A stretch of 64,000 nucleotides of DNA, from positions 124,001-188,000 of the forward strand of contig CAMPOT010000002.1 in NCBI GenBank assembly GCA_946892665.1, read 5' to 3'. Of the stretch, positions 15,807 to 24,879 are shown in pieces. Below the pieces are notes generated by a model, which had not been told where the DNA came from, did no database searches, and saw nothing but the letters and a program-made list of their open reading frames with translations. Origin of the DNA: Chryseobacterium sp. Marseille-Q5410. Lineage in GTDB: Bacteria > Bacteroidota > Bacteroidia > Flavobacteriales > Weeksellaceae. Position numbers and translations under genes: made by a program. Every line of letters begins with the position of its first letter. Position 1 is the stretch's first letter.

Positions 15807-16865
15807 TTAGTTTTTCAGAGATTGCATATCAATCACAAAGCGATAGCGCACATCACTTTTCAGCATTCTTTCGTAAGCTTCGTTGATGTTTTGCATATTG
15901 ATCATTTCTATTTCCGGAAGGATATTTTTCTCGCCACAGAAATCGAGCATCTCTTGGGTTTCTTTGATTCCTCCGATCACAGAACCTGCTACAGATCTTC
16001 TGCCACCAATCATCGGTGGAGTGAAAAGTGCATCTTCCATTTTTCCGATGTAACCTACCAATACAAGGGTCCCACTGATATTTAAGGTGCTGATATACGG
16101 ATTAATATCGTGGTCGTAAGGAACAGTATCAATAATTAAATCAAACTTTCCTTTTACGGCTTTCATTTCATTTTCATACGTTGAAATTACTACGGCATCG
16201 GCTCCCAAATCCAGGGCATCCTGAATTTTGTCGGGGCTTCTGGAAAATAAAGTAACATTGGCGCCCAGACCTTTGGCAAGTTTAATCGCCATGTGTCCCA
16301 ATCCGCCTAATCCTACTACTGCAACTTTACTCCCTTCCTTCACGTCCCAATGTTTCAGAGGAGACCATGTAGTAACGCCAGCGCAAAGTAGCGGTGCAAC
16401 AGCTTTTAAATCTAAATTTTCCGGGATATGTAGCCCAAAAGCCTCATCAACGACAACTTTTTCAGAGTAACCTCCAAAAGTATGACCACCCAAAAATGGA
16501 TCTTTTCCGTTGTAAGTTCCTGTAGAGCCATTCAGACAATATTGCTCCAGGTTTTGTTTGCAGCTCTCACATTCTCGGCAAGAATCTACTAAACAACCAA
16601 CACCGGCTAAATCGCCTACTTTGAATTTTGTTACCGCAGATCCTACTTTTGTAATTCGGCCAATGATCTCGTGTCCCGGAACAGAAGGATATTTAGTTCC
16701 ACCCCAGTCGTTTCTTGCCGTATGGAGGTCGCTATGGCAAACTCCGCAGTACAAGATATCGATTTCAATATCTGTAGGTGTAACTTCTCTTCTTTCAATT
16801 TGCATTAGTTGCAAATCTTTATCTTTTGCTTCAGTTCCGAAGGCTTTTACAGAGGTTGTATTCAT
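15807..16865 (-). CDS. Zinc-dependent NAD(P)-linked alcohol dehydrogenase
   Basis: A 352-residue medium-chain dehydrogenase of the YahK / cinnamyl-alcohol type. Catalytic zinc site CGVCHSDLHTARNDWGG and PSVPGHEIIG; structural zinc site with four cysteines in CRECESCKQNLEQYC; cofactor site VVGLGGLGHMAIKLAKGLG; substrate loop VAGSVIGGIKETQEMLDFC. It interconverts aldehydes and alcohols in the cytosol and probably prefers NADPH, as its relatives do. It is convergent with the phosphodiesterase gene, 13 nt apart, and monocistronic. Confidence 0.9.
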   Translation of the reverse strand: MNTTSVKAFGTEAKDKDLQLMQIERREVTPTDIEIDILYCGVCHSDLHTARNDWGGTKYPSVPGHEIIGRITKVGSAVTKFKVGDLAGVGCLVDSCRECESCKQNLEQYCLNGSTGTYNGKDPFLGGHTFGGYSEKVVVDEAFGLHIPENLDLKAVAPLLCAGVTTWSPLKHWDVKEGSKVAVVGLGGLGHMAIKLAKGLGANVTLFSRSPDKIQDALDLGADAVVISTYENEMKAVKGKFDLIIDTVPYDHDINPYISTLNISGTLVLVGYIGKMEDALFTPPMIGGRRSVAGSVIGGIKETQEMLDFCGEKNILPEIEMINMQNINEAYERMLKSDVRYRFVIDMQSLKN

Positions 16866-16968
16866 ATAAACTTTTTTAAGACTTCAAATTTATAAAATAG
16901 GAAAATGGAGTTGTCATAATTTTTTCTTAAAGTTTTAACTTTTATGAAATCAAAAGTTGGGAGAAAAT

Positions 16969-18546
16969 TTATTTTTCGAGACTTAGTCTCTCTTCCTGAA
17001 GATCAATCAGTCTTAAATGCTTTCGTACAATTTCCTCATCGAGTAGGAGTTCTTCTCGGTTTTTATTGACCAGCCACATTCTTTGATGATCCAAAATATC
17101 AGCAAAAATCTTTTGGTATTCGGGGTAATTAATGATGATTTCGGAACTGTTAATTCTGTTTTCCCAGCTTTGAAATTGCTCTTTGAGCGCTGGGATTTGT
17201 TCCAACTTTTCGGGATACTCTTTTTTAATTTTTTCGGCGGCAATTTTTGCTAATTCGCTTTGAATTTCATGGTCGATTTCTTTTTCGGATTTAATGAAAT
17301 CTTTATCTTTTAATTTTACTTTTTTCAGTAAAAGAGGAAGCGTTAAGCCTTGCAAAACTAAAGTAAGTAAAATCACTACAAAAGTGATGTAAAGGATGAG
17401 GTTACGGTGAGGAAATGGGCTTCCGTCCGCCAAAGTCACAGGTATTGAAAGTGCTGCTGCCAACGAAACCACCCCGCGCATTCCGGTCCAACCGAGAACG
17501 ATTGGGACTTTCCAACCGGGATGCTCGGCATCTGCAACATTGATGAAATTTCGCATAATTAAAGTGAAAACAACCGCCCCATAACTGGCGAACATTCTAA
17601 TGATAATAAGAACTCCCGTGATTACAATACCATAAATAGTTGCTTGATAAATGCTGGTGTCGCCAAGCCCCGAAACAATTAGCGGAAGATCCAGCCCAAT
17701 CAGCATGAATACCATTCCGTTGAGTAAAAAACTGAAACTTTGCCAAACATTAATGCTGTGAAGCCGCGATGCGCCACTAAGAAAGTGATGTCGGCGAACT
17801 GATAAAAATAATCCACCGCTTACGACCGACAGTACGCCGGAAGCGTGAAATTCTTCCGCAGCGAGATACATGATAAACGGAGATGCAAGGGTGAAAATGG
17901 TATCCATATTGGCGTCAGTCGGTAGTATTTTATGCATTTTCATAAAGAGAAAAGCAATTAAAATCCCGATTCCTGCTCCGCCTACACACATCCAAATAAA
18001 ATCCATAATAGCTTGATGCCATATAAATTGTCCTGTTGCCACAGCAATTAATGCAAAGCGAAAAATAATAAGGGAGGATGCATCATTCAACAAACTTTCT
18101 CCTTCTAAAATGGATTGGAATCTTTTCGGGATTTTTACAAATTTTAAAATAGCTCCTGCACTTACTGCATCTGGCGGAGATACGATTCCGCCTAACAAAA
18201 AACCTAATGCCAAAGAAAATCCGGGAATAATATAGTTTGCAGCAAAAGCGACCACAATTGCAGTAAAAAAAACAACGACAAACGCAAAACTAAAGACAAT
18301 TCTTCGCCATCTCCACAGTTCTTTCCAAGAAGAATTCCATGCGGCTTCATAAAGCAAAGGCGGTAAGAAAATAAAGAAGATGAGTTCTGGCTCGATCTCC
18401 ACAATGGGAGTGCCTGGAATAAAACTAATTCCCAATCCCGCTAAAACCAAAAGAACAGGGTACGCTACTTTTATCTTTTGCGCAAGCATGATTAGAAGCA
18501 CAATGATAATGACTAACGTAAGATAGAAGGCCAAATTTTGCAACAT
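16969..18546 (-). CDS. Na+/H+ antiporter, CPA1 (NhaP/NHE) family
   Basis: A 525-residue membrane protein with about 12 transmembrane segments up to residue 400 and a charged helical cytoplasmic tail of about 120 residues. Ion-path motifs of CPA1 exchangers are present: IFLPPLLYEAAWN, GIVSPPDAVSAGAIL, EGESLLNDASSLIIF (the ND pair) and GMRGVVSLAAALSIP. It should export sodium in exchange for protons at the inner membrane. The long tail may be regulatory. It stands downstream of the barstar-like gene, with a 62-nt gap. Confidence 0.92.
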   Translation of the reverse strand: MLQNLAFYLTLVIIIVLLIMLAQKIKVAYPVLLVLAGLGISFIPGTPIVEIEPELIFFIFLPPLLYEAAWNSSWKELWRWRRIVFSFAFVVVFFTAIVVAFAANYIIPGFSLALGFLLGGIVSPPDAVSAGAILKFVKIPKRFQSILEGESLLNDASSLIIFRFALIAVATGQFIWHQAIMDFIWMCVGGAGIGILIAFLFMKMHKILPTDANMDTIFTLASPFIMYLAAEEFHASGVLSVVSGGLFLSVRRHHFLSGASRLHSINVWQSFSFLLNGMVFMLIGLDLPLIVSGLGDTSIYQATIYGIVITGVLIIIRMFASYGAVVFTLIMRNFINVADAEHPGWKVPIVLGWTGMRGVVSLAAALSIPVTLADGSPFPHRNLILYITFVVILLTLVLQGLTLPLLLKKVKLKDKDFIKSEKEIDHEIQSELAKIAAEKIKKEYPEKLEQIPALKEQFQSWENRINSSEIIINYPEYQKIFADILDHQRMWLVNKNREELLLDEEIVRKHLRLIDLQEERLSLEK

Positions 18547-18608
18547 TTCAAAAAATTTCAGTAAAAATAATGTAAAAGCAGCAAATTTTTTCGATTAATT
18601 TTTAATCA

Positions 18609-18998
18609 TTAATCATTAATTAGCATAATATTGTCGTGATCGGATATGATTTCCAGGACAATTTCGAAGAAAGTAGGTCCTACACCATCATGCAGTTCAT
18701 CTATTTTACTAAGAACAAATTTACGGTTAAAAATTTCTGGAGATTTCAATTTGTTTTGATAAAACTCCAAGGTTGTTTGAAAGCCCAGTGATTTCTGGTT
18801 TTGTTTGATATCTTTCCAAATCAGCTGGATTTTTTCTTTTCCTTTAATCTCACCGAAAGATCCGTATAACATATCATTGAGAGCATCTAAACTCTGCGCA
18901 ATTTTCCAATCTTCATTTCTCATAAACACTCGATTCACTTCCTCGTAGAAGGTCTCGATATTATTAATGTTCTTGCCTTCGATAATAATTTTTTTCAT
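18609..18998 (-). CDS. Barstar-family ribonuclease inhibitor, without a toxin partner
   Basis: A 129-residue protein with a barstar-like opening (IIIEGKNINNIETFYEEVNRVF) and the signature SLDALNDMLYGSFGEI, corresponding to the helix that plugs the barnase active site. Barstar proteins bind and block small secreted or toxin RNases. No barnase-like or polymorphic-toxin gene lies nearby: the neighbours are an alpha-amylase (13 nt upstream) and an antiporter. It could be an orphan immunity protein or have an unrelated role. Some Bacteroidetes carry such orphans. Confidence 0.8.
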   Translation of the reverse strand: MKKIIIEGKNINNIETFYEEVNRVFMRNEDWKIAQSLDALNDMLYGSFGEIKGKEKIQLIWKDIKQNQKSLGFQTTLEFYQNKLKSPEIFNRKFVLSKIDELHDGVGPTFFEIVLEIISDHDNIMLIND

Positions 18999-19011
18999 CA
19001 GAATTTTTCAC

Positions 19012-20484
19012 CTATTCAGGAACCCAAACCGAGACATTTCCTGCCGGAACCGGAAAATTTCCCCATCCGTTTTCGTCAATGGTAACTTTATCGGAAAACC
19101 ATCCCATAAAGTCATAGAATTGCTTCCCTGAATATTTTTCACCCATTTCCATTGGTTTTTCGTAAGCATCTTTGTTGCTTAAAACTACTGCGCAACCAGC
19201 GTGTTCATCGTCACCTTCGCGGGTCCAGGCAAGACAGTTCGCGTCTTCAAAATAATCTTTTTGCGCTCCATAAGCGAATTGTTGTCGCGCTTTCAATAGT
19301 TCTTCAATTTTTTCTACTTTGTCCAGAAATATTTCCTGATCGTTTCCTTCCTTGTCTTTATCGGTATAGTGTGCTCCAAATAAATCAGGATAAAACACAC
19401 AAGGATATCCGTTCTCTCGAAGAAGAATAAGCGCATAAGCCAATGGTTTGAACCATGTTTCAACAGGAGCTTCCAAAGCTTGCAGCGGCTGTGTATCGTG
19501 ATTATCGACCACGGTTACAGAAAATGCGGGATTCAGTAAAGTCAAGGTTTCATCAAATATTTTTCGTAAATCATAATCCGCACCTTTTTTCGAAGCGATG
19601 TGAAAATTTTGTTGAAGAGAAGAATCGAACAAACTCATGCAACCTTCGGTGGCATTTATATAATCTTGCAAAAGATTTACCTCGCCAGGAGCCCAATACT
19701 CACCGACTGCGAAAATATTTTTAGCAGTATTTTCCCGAAGTTTGTAAAGCCATTCTTTGTAAAAAACCGGAGATTGATGTTTCACCGCGTCTAAACGAAT
19801 TCCATCGAAATGGATCTGGTCGTGATACCATTTGCCCCATTTGTCGAGTTCTTCCCGAACGAATGGGTTTCTGTGGTCGATATCGTTGTACATCAGATAA
19901 TCATAATTCCCTTTTTCGGTATCGATCATTTCTTCCCAACCATCGCCGAAATCGTGGATGATTTGGTAAATTCCATCTTCCTGGCCTTCCGCATAATCTA
20001 CGCCAGAAAAGCAGGTAAAATTCCATTCGAAGTCTGAATATTTTTTTTCACGGTTCGGAAAAGTGAATTTTGTGTAACTTTCAATTTCAAAAGGTTCTGA
20101 AATGTTTTCTTGTCGGTTTTCGGGATTTACTTTTACGGCATGGAACTTTTCTTTTTCGTCGCCGCCGGCTTTATGATTCAAAACGATATCGGCAATTACG
20201 GAAATGCCGTTTTCTTGTAAAGTTTTGCAAGCGTTGACATATTGTTCTTTAGTACCGTATTTGGTAGCGATTCCACCTTTTTGATCAAATTCTCCCAAAT
20301 CAAACAAATCATAGGGATCATAACCAACGGAATAACCGCCACCAGAAGCTTTGTAAGCCGGAGGAAACCATACCGCAGAAATTCCCAATTGTTTTAAGTA
20401 TTCTGCAGAATCTTTCGCGTGATCAAATAGTTTTGAATTTCCTTCGGAATACCAATGGAAAAACTGAATCATGGTTGCATTCAT
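19012..20484 (-). CDS. Cytoplasmic alpha-amylase, GH13
   Basis: A 490-residue glycoside hydrolase family 13 enzyme with no signal peptide, so it probably acts on intracellular or imported alpha-glucans. Conserved GH13 regions are visible: IADIVLNHKAGGD (region I), FDGIRLDAVKH with the nucleophile Asp (II), FAVGEYWAPG with the acid Glu (III) and TVVDNHDTQPLQ (IV). The N-terminus MIQFFHWYSEGNSKLFDH and size match the bacterial liquefying (GH13_5) group. The barstar-like gene follows after 13 nt. Confidence 0.92.
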   Translation of the reverse strand: MNATMIQFFHWYSEGNSKLFDHAKDSAEYLKQLGISAVWFPPAYKASGGGYSVGYDPYDLFDLGEFDQKGGIATKYGTKEQYVNACKTLQENGISVIADIVLNHKAGGDEKEKFHAVKVNPENRQENISEPFEIESYTKFTFPNREKKYSDFEWNFTCFSGVDYAEGQEDGIYQIIHDFGDGWEEMIDTEKGNYDYLMYNDIDHRNPFVREELDKWGKWYHDQIHFDGIRLDAVKHQSPVFYKEWLYKLRENTAKNIFAVGEYWAPGEVNLLQDYINATEGCMSLFDSSLQQNFHIASKKGADYDLRKIFDETLTLLNPAFSVTVVDNHDTQPLQALEAPVETWFKPLAYALILLRENGYPCVFYPDLFGAHYTDKDKEGNDQEIFLDKVEKIEELLKARQQFAYGAQKDYFEDANCLAWTREGDDEHAGCAVVLSNKDAYEKPMEMGEKYSGKQFYDFMGWFSDKVTIDENGWGNFPVPAGNVSVWVPE

Positions 20485-20793
20485 TATTGATGAATTTTGA
20501 ATGGTGAAGTTAGTAAAAACAACTCCAATATTTAGGGGAAAAAGAAGATTTCATAAATAAAAATCATGGAAATGCATTCGCGCTCATCCAAAAGTCTATT
20601 TTTTAATCCCTGAAAGTTTAGTATTTTGAAATTTACGATGAGTTTCCTGTCTAAATTTTTTGGAATTATCTTATTTTAAAAGCAATACTTATACTGAATA
20701 AAGGGCTTATGTAGAAGACATTAGGAGAAGTGGAAGGAACAAATTATTTTTTTTCGAAAATTATTTTTTTTAAATTTTTAAAACAGAGATTTC
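20485..20793. other. Intergenic region, no gene recognised
   Basis: About 310 bases between the amylase start and the dinB stop. Very AT-rich, with T-runs near 20748-20780. No convincing ORF, hairpin with U-tract, RNA gene or full promoter match was seen; it presumably holds the amylase promoter. Confidence 0.5.
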
Positions 20794-21876
20794 TTATTCG
20801 TATTCTGTAAAAGGAATTTTCAACTGTACCGAAACGTGCTTTTTTTCTAAAGTGTTAAGGTTGGAAAGTGAAAGTCCCAACAACCGAACAGGTTTGTCGA
20901 AGGGACGAAGTTCCCAAAGTTTTTTCGCTGTTTCATAAAATTCGGAGTGATTTAGAAAATAAATTTCCGTCGTTTTGCTGCGGGTATATTGGGTGAAATC
21001 TTTGTATTTAATTTTTAGGGTTAAAGTTTTTCCTTTGATCTCTTTTTTGCTAATTCGGTTTTCAAGTTCTTGGCTGATGATTTTCAGCTGAGCGAAAACA
21101 GCCTCTTCATCCAAAAGATTATCCCAGAAAGTTTCCTCCACCGCCACACTTTTCTGGATTCGGTGAGGTTTTACCTCGCTTTGGTGAACGCCGCGGACGA
21201 CATTGTAATAATAATTCCCCGATTTCCCGAATATTCTTACCAGTTCTTCCAAAGATTTTTTCTTTAAGTCGGCACCTTTATAGATATGCAATTCATGCAT
21301 TTTGTTGGCCGTCACTTTCCCGATTCCGTAGAATTTTTCAATCGGCAAATCTTCCGTAAAATCCAAAATTTGAGTTGGGTGAATGGTTTTTTGTCCGTTG
21401 GGTTTGTGGTAGTCGGACGCAACTTTTGCAAGGAATTTGTTCACCGAAATGCCAGCAGAAGCTGTAAGTCCGGTTTTTTCATAAATTTTTCTTCGGATTT
21501 CCCTTGCAATATCGTTGGCAGAAGAAATTCCTTTTTTATTTTCGGTGACATCCAGGTAGGCTTCATCTAAAGAAAGCGGTTCAACAAGATCGGTATATTC
21601 ATGAAAAATCTCGCGAATTTGCATTGAAATTTCTTTGTAACGCTGGAATCTAGGTTTCACGACAATTAATTGTGGACATTTTTCCAGCGCCATTCTTCCG
21701 GGCATTGCGGATCTCACTCCAAATTTTCGGGCTTCGTAACTTGCTGCAGCCACTACACCATATTGTCCGCCACCTACACAAACCGGTTTCCCGCGAAGGT
21801 CCGGATTGTCGTGCTGCTCCACGGAAGCATAAAATGCGTCCATATCGACATGAATGATTTTTCGGTGGCTTTGCAT
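20794..21876 (-). CDS. dinB: DNA polymerase IV (Y-family)
   Basis: A 360-residue translesion polymerase. Catalytic motifs: HVDMDAFYASVEQHD (about residues 9-23), SYEARKFGVRSAMPG, and PLSLDEAYLDVTEN with the two acidic residues (about 102-112). Two helix-hairpin-helix segments (LPIEKFYGIGKVTANKM) and the little-finger domain follow. It ends with KIPFTEYE, without an obvious classical clamp-binding pentapeptide (a variant such as VQLKIPF near the end could serve). Length is typical. Monocistronic. Confidence 0.95.
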   Translation of the reverse strand: MQSHRKIIHVDMDAFYASVEQHDNPDLRGKPVCVGGGQYGVVAAASYEARKFGVRSAMPGRMALEKCPQLIVVKPRFQRYKEISMQIREIFHEYTDLVEPLSLDEAYLDVTENKKGISSANDIAREIRRKIYEKTGLTASAGISVNKFLAKVASDYHKPNGQKTIHPTQILDFTEDLPIEKFYGIGKVTANKMHELHIYKGADLKKKSLEELVRIFGKSGNYYYNVVRGVHQSEVKPHRIQKSVAVEETFWDNLLDEEAVFAQLKIISQELENRISKKEIKGKTLTLKIKYKDFTQYTRSKTTEIYFLNHSEFYETAKKLWELRPFDKPVRLLGLSLSNLNTLEKKHVSVQLKIPFTEYE

Positions 21877-21994
21877 GGGGTAAAATTAGTAAATGTACCG
21901 AACATTGACGGGATTTGAAAAGTCTTTGTAATTATTTTCCTGTCATTAAAATGTATTTATCGGTTTTTAGTGGATAATTCTGAAAGTTTTAATG

Positions 21995-22002
21995 TAATTT
22001 TG
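21995..22002 (+). promoter_or_regulatory. Promoter -7 element for the NYN-LOTUS gene
   Basis: TAATTTTG matches TAnnTTTG, 41 bases before the start codon. Just downstream is the palindrome TTGTACAA, which could be an operator; no function is known. Confidence 0.45.
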
Positions 22003-22043
22003 GGTACATTGTACAAAGTGCAATCATTAAAAAAATAAAAAAT

Positions 22044-22805
22044 ATGACCGACGATAAATTAGCCGTACTCATCGATGCAGATAATGTTCCTTATAAAAAT
22101 GTGAAGGAAATGCTGGAAGAAATTTCGAAAAACGGAACGCCAACCATCAAAAGAATTTATGCTGATTGGACGAAACCGACCGTTTCCGGATGGAAAAATG
22201 TGTTGCTGGAAAACGCCATCACGCCAGTTCAGCAGTACAGCTATACGACCGGGAAAAACTCCAGCGATAGTGCTTTAATCATCGATGCAATGGATATTTT
22301 GTATTCCGAAAAAGTGACCGGATTTTGTATTGTTTCCAGCGATAGCGATTTTACAAGATTGGCAACCCGATTGCGCGAAGCCGGAATGACAGTAATTGGA
22401 TTTGGAGAAAAGAAAACACCAAAACCATTTATTTCTGCTTGTGATAAATTTATTTATCTAGAAATTCTCGACCATACTGAAGATAGCGAAAGTGCCGAAG
22501 AACCTGAAACTAATGCTGCTAAAAAAGCAAGCAAAACCAAGAAAAAACAGGAACCACTAAGTAAAATCGATTCCCGAACCGTAAAGTTGATTACCGAAAG
22601 CATCAACGCTTTGGCGGATGAGGATGGCTGGACTTTTCTAGGGAATCTCGGAAGTTTCATCATCAAAAAGAAACCCGATTTTGATCCACGAAATTTCGGT
22701 TTCGCCAAGCTTTTGCCATTAATTAAAAATATCAGCAAAATACAAATCGACGAACGCGAAACTGGCGTGGGAAACATTCGACATATTTATGTGAAAGTGA
22801 AGTAA
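22044..22805 (+). CDS. NYN-domain (LabA/PIN-like) protein with C-terminal LOTUS/OST-HTH
   Basis: A 253-residue protein. Residues about 1-145 form a NYN ribonuclease-like domain with the acidic site residues in VLIDADNVPYKN and SSDSDFTRLATRLREAG, plus IIDAMDIL. A charged linker (about 150-175) leads to an OST-HTH/LOTUS domain (ESINALADEDGWTFLGNLG, then FGFAKLLPLI), a module that binds RNA. This MARF1-like layout suggests RNA binding and cleavage, but no substrate is known. It stands alone on the plus strand. Confidence 0.9.
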   Translation: MTDDKLAVLIDADNVPYKNVKEMLEEISKNGTPTIKRIYADWTKPTVSGWKNVLLENAITPVQQYSYTTGKNSSDSALIIDAMDILYSEKVTGFCIVSSDSDFTRLATRLREAGMTVIGFGEKKTPKPFISACDKFIYLEILDHTEDSESAEEPETNAAKKASKTKKKQEPLSKIDSRTVKLITESINALADEDGWTFLGNLGSFIIKKKPDFDPRNFGFAKLLPLIKNISKIQIDERETGVGNIRHIYVKVK

Positions 22806-22830
22806 TTTGCTTTAAATTTTTAACCAAACA

Positions 22831-22864
22831 AAAACGCATCTCGGAAAAAGATGCGTTTTTTAAT
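22831..22864. terminator. Bidirectional terminator between the NYN gene and pnp
   Basis: An 11-bp perfect stem (AAAACGCATCT / AGATGCGTTTT, loop CGGAAAA) with a T-run after and an A-run before it, between convergent genes. Confidence 0.85.
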
Positions 22865-22878
22865 TTTTAATAAAAAAA

Positions 22879-23697
22879 TTAGCTGTTGTAATTTTTCACT
22901 AAACCTTTCACGATGGTAATTACGTTTGGCATTGCTTTGTTGGCCGCTTCCAAAACTTCGGCATGGGAAACAGTAAAAGCGATTTCCGGTCCGCCAACAT
23001 CCGTAATGATAGAAATTCCGAAACAATTCATCCCTTGATGTTTGGCAACAATCACTTCCGGTACCGTGCTCATTCCCACAGCATCTCCGCCGATTGCTCT
23101 GATCATGCCGTATTCCGCGGGAGTTTCGAAGGTTGGACCTTGCAGGGCAACATAGCAACCTTGGTGGATTTTGATCTCGGATTCTTTCGCCACATTTTCC
23201 GCGATTTCAATCATTTTTCGGTGATAGGGTTCGCTCATATCGACAAATCTCGGACCGAATTCCTCAAGGTTTTTCCCTCGAAGAGGATGTTCCGGTAGCA
23301 TGTTGATGTGGTCATTAATAATCATAATGTCCGCTACTCGGAAATTAGGATTTACGCCTCCGGCGGCATTGGAAACTATTAAGTTTTTAATTCCTAAAAG
23401 ATGAAAAACCCGAAACGGAAAAACAACAGTCTGAATATCATGACCTTCGTAATAATGAAATCTGCCGCTCATCATTAGTACTTTTTTGCCTTCAAGCGTA
23501 CCATAAATCAGTTTTCCGCCGTGTCCGGCAACGGTGGTTTGCGGAAAATTGGGAATATCGCGATAATCTAAGGTGTGAATTGGTTCTACTTCATTTTTCA
23601 AAGCACCCAAACCGGAACCTAAAACCATTGCGAAATCTGGAACATCCTGAATGATTTGCTTAATAAAATCGGAAGTCTCTTTAATTTTTGTTAACAT
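22879..23697 (-). CDS. punA: Purine-nucleoside phosphorylase
   Basis: A 272-residue trimeric-type PNP that releases the base from inosine and guanosine for salvage. Motifs: FAMVLGSGLGALKNEV (phosphate loop), RFHYYEGHDIQ, VSNAAGGVNPNFRV, and YVALQGPTFETPAEYGMIR followed by GGDAVGMSTVPEVI and the purine-binding end. I start at ATG 23697 (MLTKIKETSDF); the longer frame to 23745 lies inside lpxK. It overlaps the 3' end of lpxK by 17 nt, so the two are an operon. Confidence 0.93.
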   Translation of the reverse strand: MLTKIKETSDFIKQIIQDVPDFAMVLGSGLGALKNEVEPIHTLDYRDIPNFPQTTVAGHGGKLIYGTLEGKKVLMMSGRFHYYEGHDIQTVVFPFRVFHLLGIKNLIVSNAAGGVNPNFRVADIMIINDHINMLPEHPLRGKNLEEFGPRFVDMSEPYHRKMIEIAENVAKESEIKIHQGCYVALQGPTFETPAEYGMIRAIGGDAVGMSTVPEVIVAKHQGMNCFGISIITDVGGPEIAFTVSHAEVLEAANKAMPNVITIVKGLVKNYNS

Positions 23698-24706
23698 AAT
23701 TAAGGATGATTTGGTTGAATTCTTCCTTGCGATCGATATGTACATTGATTGGCCAATAATACACGATCTCCCGGAGATAATCGAAAGTCTTAAGCCTTAC
23801 ATAGTCTTTTTCGGTGGTCAATATTATTTTGTATTCGCCCAGTTTTTTATATTCTGCGACGATGGTTTTGATGTCCTGATCGCTGAAATTATGATGATCT
23901 TTGAACTTTAAATGTTTAACACGCTGAGAAAATTTAGCCAAATGATTTAAAAGCGGTTTAGGATTCGCAATGCCGGTGATGAGCAAGATATCGTAATAAC
24001 TTAAATTATTATCCGGAAGCGATTGGGTTTTATTATAAATATTTTCGTCGTAACCAATGCTCGAAAAAAATACTTTTTGGTTATGCTGAGGTTTTATTCT
24101 TGAAATATAATATTGTTTTTTCTCCTCAGTTAAATCATCCGGACATTTGGAAACCATGATGATCTGTGCCCTCTTTGCACCGCTTCGGCTTTCTCGTAAA
24201 TCGCCTGCAGGCAACAAAAAATCTTTAAAATAAGGGTCATTATAGTCCGTCATTAAGATGTTGAAGCCCGGTTTTATCGCTCGGTGTTGGTAAGCGTCAT
24301 CCAGAATGAGGACGTTCAAATCCATATCGGCAATCATTTTTTTTGCGCCGGGAACTCTTTTTTCCGAAACTCCAATTACAAAACGGTTTTTGAATCTCTC
24401 GAAAAGCTGCATCGCTTCGTCGCCCACGGTTTTGTAATTGCTATCGTAGTTGGTAATTCCGTAGCCTTTGGTTAACCGGCCATAACCGCGAGAAAGCACC
24501 CCAGTTCGGTAATGTTTTGAAAGTAATTCTGCCAAATACATCACCATGGGAGATTTTCCACTTCCGCCTACGGAAAGGTTTCCAACATTGATGATTGGTG
24601 TTTTCAGTGTAGTCGATTTAGTGATTCCCCAGTCATACATTACGTTTCGAATGCTTGTAACCAAATGATAAACCAGAGAAAAAGGGTAGAGATACCATCT
24701 TTTCAT
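23681..24706 (-). CDS. lpxK: Tetraacyldisaccharide 4'-kinase
   Basis: A 341-residue inner-membrane kinase that phosphorylates the lipid A precursor. A hydrophobic N-terminal segment (YLYPFSLVYHLVTSIR) precedes the P-loop region NLSVGGSGKSPMVMYLAELL, then VLSRGYGRLTKGYG and LILDDAYQHRAI, all typical of LpxK. I start at ATG 24706; an upstream ATG at 24715 adds three residues. It precedes pnp with a 17-nt overlap. Confidence 0.95.
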   Translation of the reverse strand: MKRWYLYPFSLVYHLVTSIRNVMYDWGITKSTTLKTPIINVGNLSVGGSGKSPMVMYLAELLSKHYRTGVLSRGYGRLTKGYGITNYDSNYKTVGDEAMQLFERFKNRFVIGVSEKRVPGAKKMIADMDLNVLILDDAYQHRAIKPGFNILMTDYNDPYFKDFLLPAGDLRESRSGAKRAQIIMVSKCPDDLTEEKKQYYISRIKPQHNQKVFFSSIGYDENIYNKTQSLPDNNLSYYDILLITGIANPKPLLNHLAKFSQRVKHLKFKDHHNFSDQDIKTIVAEYKKLGEYKIILTTEKDYVRLKTFDYLREIVYYWPINVHIDRKEEFNQIILNYVNKN

Positions 24707-24852
24707 AGGTTGCAAAAATACATTTTTTTGGCACGAAAGAAAAGTCCTAAACGATGGTTTTTAGGAAATTTTATTGTAAAAATTCTCGAGAAAATAATTT
24801 GGTGAAACAACAATATATTTCCATAATAACGGCTATTTTTCAACAATTTGTT

Positions 24853-24860
24853 TAAATTTG
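24853..24860 (+). promoter_or_regulatory. Promoter -7 element for ddl
   Basis: TAAATTTG matches the -7 consensus 19 bases before the ddl start codon. No TTG is seen at -33 spacing. Confidence 0.45.
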
Positions 24861-24879
24861 CTTTACTTACATAAAAACA

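Noticed and set aside
20485-20793. Possible hidden small gene or RNA before the amylase
   Set aside because: No frame with a credible start, no hairpin with U-tract and no recognised RNA motif was found.
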